From: Batrachochytrium dendrobatidis JAM81
Taxonomy: Eukaryota > Chytridiomycota > Chytridiomycetes > Rhizophydiales
Direction of reading: 5' to 3'
Length of the DNA: 64,000 nucleotides
Assembly: GCF_000203795.2 (NCBI RefSeq)
Contig: NW_006281108.1
Coordinates: 501,868-565,867 of the forward strand
Shown here: positions 60,938-64,000 of the stretch, in pieces
How positions within the stretch are numbered: position 1 is the stretch's first letter
How the letters are laid out: each line of letters begins with the position of its first letter
Notes under the pieces: model-generated
Told to the model about the DNA's origin: nothing
The model's input: only the letters and a program-made list of their open reading frames with translations
Database searches by the model: none
Made by a program: the position numbers and the translations under genes

Positions 60938-63220
60938 ATGACACTCTCAATGGAACAGCGACTGGCTACCTTTAATACTCGAGGAAAGTTTGCATGGCCA
61001 TTCAAGTCTGAAAATACCACTTTAGGATCTTCACTCGATGCATCCACTCATTCCAAGTCCAAGGCTGCTGGTGTATCCAAATCAAAGAGTGCCAACCTTG
61101 ATCCATCTGATGGTAACATTGAAGTGCCAACAAGCTCTGTACTTGCCAAGCAAGGCCTTATTCATACTCCAACTTCAAAAGATTCCATTCTATTGAAATG
61201 CACATATTGTGATAATTGCATACATGGGAATTCCTGGAACAACACACTTGTATCTGTCGGTTCTCAGGACTCTCTTCCACAGTCACCTATCGAGGCCCAT
61301 TTCATAGATACACCAGCGTGCACTATGGCCAAGATATGGGCCACTTCGTTATTGGTCCGTACATACTGTGATCGAGGAGAGCCTATTCCACCATCCATCC
61401 ATCCTAACAATGCCTCTATGCTGGCTGCCAGATTAGACACATTCAACAACGATTGGCCATATCAAAGTTCCAAAGGAGCCAACAAAGGTCTTGTTCCAAT
61501 AAAGGTACTCATGTTGAACCTTGCTTTAGTTTATACCCAACAGTCGGCCATGGCCTGTCTATATGGGAATATAATGGTTTGCTTATGCATGCAACATTCT
61601 TTGCTAATCTGAGATGTGCAACCGTGTTGATAGATGGCAGCTGCCGGTTTATTATACTATCCTACATCCGATTCAAAAGACACTGTACTCTGTCCCTATT
61701 GCGACTTATCTCTTGATGGCTGGGAGTCGGGAGATTCACCAACGTAAGTCTACAAAAAATGCGTGTTGTACTTGGCAATTATAGCCGGTTTATTCTAAAC
61801 GCTGTTCACAATGTCAGAAACGAGCACAAGAGACGCAACACTGAATGTCCGTTCTTTACCGTGACACCTTTTGATGAGCTGATCAAGCCACTTGATAAAG
61901 TTCAAAGCCGTAGTAAAACCGCTAGGGTTGGTGTCAAAACCGACACGTCTATGGATAGCGAACCATATAAAGTGAAACCCACATACAAAGCTCGGTCCAA
62001 GGAATCCGGATCAAGTTCTAAAAAAGACAATGGGTCCAACTCATCTATTTCAGTTGCATCGGAAAATACACTTTTACAAGGGTTGGTAAACACTCTTGCA
62101 TCTCCTGGTAAACCATCGCGTGGTAAGCGGACTATAGCTTCAAAACCAAAATCTGTCAACAAAGCCAATGGTTTACTACTTCCATCCAGTCCAGGTTCCT
62201 TTGTCAATGAGGAAGATGCTGTATCAGGTAAGATGTGTTTTTTAAAAACGACAAGAAACCATGAGTCATGTTGCAGTAAATAGTCGACTTACTCGAGCAA
62301 ATTTATGTTGACTAGACTTGCAAAATACTGATGAGCAAGAAACACAGGAGATAAAGATCAAATCAAAATCCTATACGACTAAAGAAAAAGAAAAAGAACC
62401 TGAAGCAGATTTGATAGAAGATACAGATGATGCCACTCAATATAGGAGCAAGAATACGGTTGCTGATAAATCTGCAAACAAGAAGCGAGAGCGTAAAACC
62501 AAGAGCAAAATAACAGTATCCAAAAAAGTTAAACCTGCTGTTGACGAGGTTGAGTCGAGCGAGCCACTACTCGTGCAGGATAAGAATGACAAAGACATTG
62601 CAGAGCTGACTGATACCACTCTAAACAATGCTTACATAGGAGCCAACGTCACTTCTGAAGAGAAAAATAATTTGACAAGTATAGTGGTTGGTAGATTTGA
62701 TGAAGCTATTAGAGATATAAAGATTGATCGTGAAAGGATTGAGCCATCGGATGATTCGGATTTCGATACTGCAGCTGGTCATGGCAAGCCAAAGGCAAAA
62801 GCTGTAGCAGCAAAGCGTGTTCGACGTGACAACCCAAATGTATGCATTAAAACCAAGATCGCAGTCAAGGACTCTGATGCTAACACAGATGAAGAAATAG
62901 CAGTTGTTTCTCGATTGAGGCCCAGAGTATCCAATTCGATGGCACAGAGCGAGTCATCAATGGCTTCACCTACATCACAATCTAGTGAAGTAGATTCTGA
63001 AAAATATTTTGAACCAGCTCCAAAGGCGACAGCTAAAAAAATAAAAAAGGACTCGGCTGTACTTTTACGACAAAAGGCGGTCAAGAAAATTGCAGACGAG
63101 TGCATGGATCTACCACTAGGAGAGTTTCTTGCACGGATGCGTGATTTATCTGTTTCCTGGGCACAAGAAACGTATAGTCAGCAATTGGAATTACTTGCAT
63201 TGACTTTGAAGCTTGAATAA
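60938..63220 (+). CDS. BIR1: Bir1/survivin-like protein with two BIR domains
   Basis: Chromosomal passenger complex subunit with INCENP and Aurora, by family. Exons 60938-61504, 61634-61743, 61818-62227 and 62316-63220 give 663 residues. BIR 1 runs from MEQRLATFNTRGKFAWPF to CTYCDNCIHGNSW and AHFIDTPACTMAKIW, with Cys-Cys-His-Cys zinc ligands and a Ser-rich insert. BIR 2 is MAAAGLLYYPTSDSKD, VLCPYCDLSLDGWESGDSPT, NEHKRRNTECPFF, also with all four ligands, and is split by an intron. The rest is Lys/Ser/Glu-rich and disordered up to a helical tail (KAVKKIADECMDLPLGEFLA). Dual N-terminal BIRs are usual for fungal Bir1. The upstream frame to 60914 has no ATG. Confidence 0.9.
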
Positions 63221-63259
63221 ACATGGTTTGATTCATGTATTATGGTAGTAGTCCTATTG
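63221..63259. other. Short spacer after Bir1
   Basis: Immediate 3' flank of Bir1, ending at the left terminal repeat of element copy D. Confidence 0.4.
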
Positions 63260-63593
63260 CAGCCATATTCATGTAAAATGAAGCACTAAATAAAGGCGTC
63301 GAATTACATAATAAAAGTCTCGAGTAGTGTGTCAGCATCAGATCAAACACAACATCTGGGTTGCAATGTATACATCTGATTTTAAGCTTGTTGATCGTAT
63401 AACGTATGGTCATGTCAAAAGTAGAGAAAGGGAGGTTTAAAAATAGTGTCAATCTAAAACTATAATTTAACTTACATCATATAATGGATGCTGTGTTGAT
63501 TGAAGAGTCGAGAATGTTTAAAGTCAATTTGTAGTAACAGACATTTAACCATCGTTTTTCAAAGCAATTATTGCAAGTAAATACAAATGGCTG
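63260..63593. mobile_element. MITE-like element, copy D
   Basis: About 334 bp. The left end CAGCCATATTCATGTAAAAT is identical over 20 bases to copy A and continues GAAGCACTAAATAA as in copy C. The right end reads ATACAAATGGCTG, whose inverse starts CAGCCATTTGTAT, so the last ~15 bases before the end differ or are deleted. An internal block CAATCTAAAACTATAATTTA parallels copies A and B. Non-coding. Confidence 0.6.
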
Positions 63594-64000
63594 TAAGTTT
63601 GGGCTAGGGTAGAATTTAGAGTTTAGCCATCAAATGCACACGTATTACCCTTTAGCCTAAGCACAAAATTTCAAACAAAACGGCAAAGCCAACAGATATG
63701 CGATCACCACTCGATTTTCATTTATTATTTAGGACTTATCCATCAATTGATAACCGCTTTCGAATACAACAGTAGGTGGGTTACCAAATTGTAGTATGCT
63801 CTCATTGTACTGTGTTTACCAAGAAATATAGAATGTGAAATAGCAGCCAAGGGTTAGTTCAACCTGCAGGTTTGCAGCAACCTAATCGGCCCCATCATCT
63901 TTTGCTGTTTGGTTGCAAATGATTCGAGACATGCGGGCTCCTCATTAAGCATTGCTGCCATAGAGATAACAGACACGAAACATTCGGGTCTCAGCAATTG
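63594..64000. other. Window-end intergenic sequence
   Basis: About 400 bp with no open frame, RNA gene or repeat that I can identify. Confidence 0.4.

Overview
The window is nuclear DNA from a fungus: AT-rich, densely packed, and with short GT-AG introns (about 60-150 nt) in nearly every gene. Family content (YPI1/inhibitor-3, SAPS, DYRK, COA3, two-BIR Bir1, Fus1-like SH3 membrane protein, MINDY deubiquitinase, costars/ABRACL, mS38) fits an early-diverging zoosporic fungus. A chytrid of the Batrachochytrium type is my best guess, from gene style and not from a search. I rebuilt exon chains by hand. The stated chains sum to whole codons unless I say otherwise, but no transcript evidence was available.

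Layout. 1-4.3 kb: nitronate monooxygenase (cut by the window edge), PEX5, and a single-domain rhodanese. 4.4-11.5 kb: two long minus-strand genes in tandem, a GAF-GAF protein with a degenerate class III nucleotidyl cyclase domain and a C-terminal CaaX box, and a cyclic-nucleotide-binding-domain protein. 11.8-13.4 kb: an intronless secreted GH15 glucoamylase. 13.5-21.5 kb: SH3 single-pass membrane protein, RPB3, MED21, F-box/WD40 protein. 21.9-33.7 kb: DYRK kinase, TBC-domain protein, FCP1-type phosphatase. 34.8-42 kb: LisH-MINDY deubiquitinase and SAPS-domain PP2A/PP6 regulator. 42.7-48.8 kb: MED15 (KIX, polyQ), costars protein, UFD1. 49.5-54.8 kb: an unrecognised 551-residue protein and NFS1. 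54.9-63.2 kb: YPI1, COA3, DSN1, a small coiled-coil protein, mS38, and Bir1.

Most neighbours are unrelated housekeeping genes, as is usual for fungi. Loose themes are Pol II transcription (RPB3, MED21, MED15, FCP1-like), phosphatase control (SAPS, YPI1, DYRK) and chromosome segregation (DSN1, Bir1).

The most unusual content is the adjacent GAF/pseudo-cyclase/CaaX gene and CNB gene. Also notable are two GC-AG introns in NFS1, a TBC domain lacking its catalytic fingers, and a family of roughly 300-470 bp non-coding elements with ~20 bp terminal inverted repeats in four intergenic gaps.
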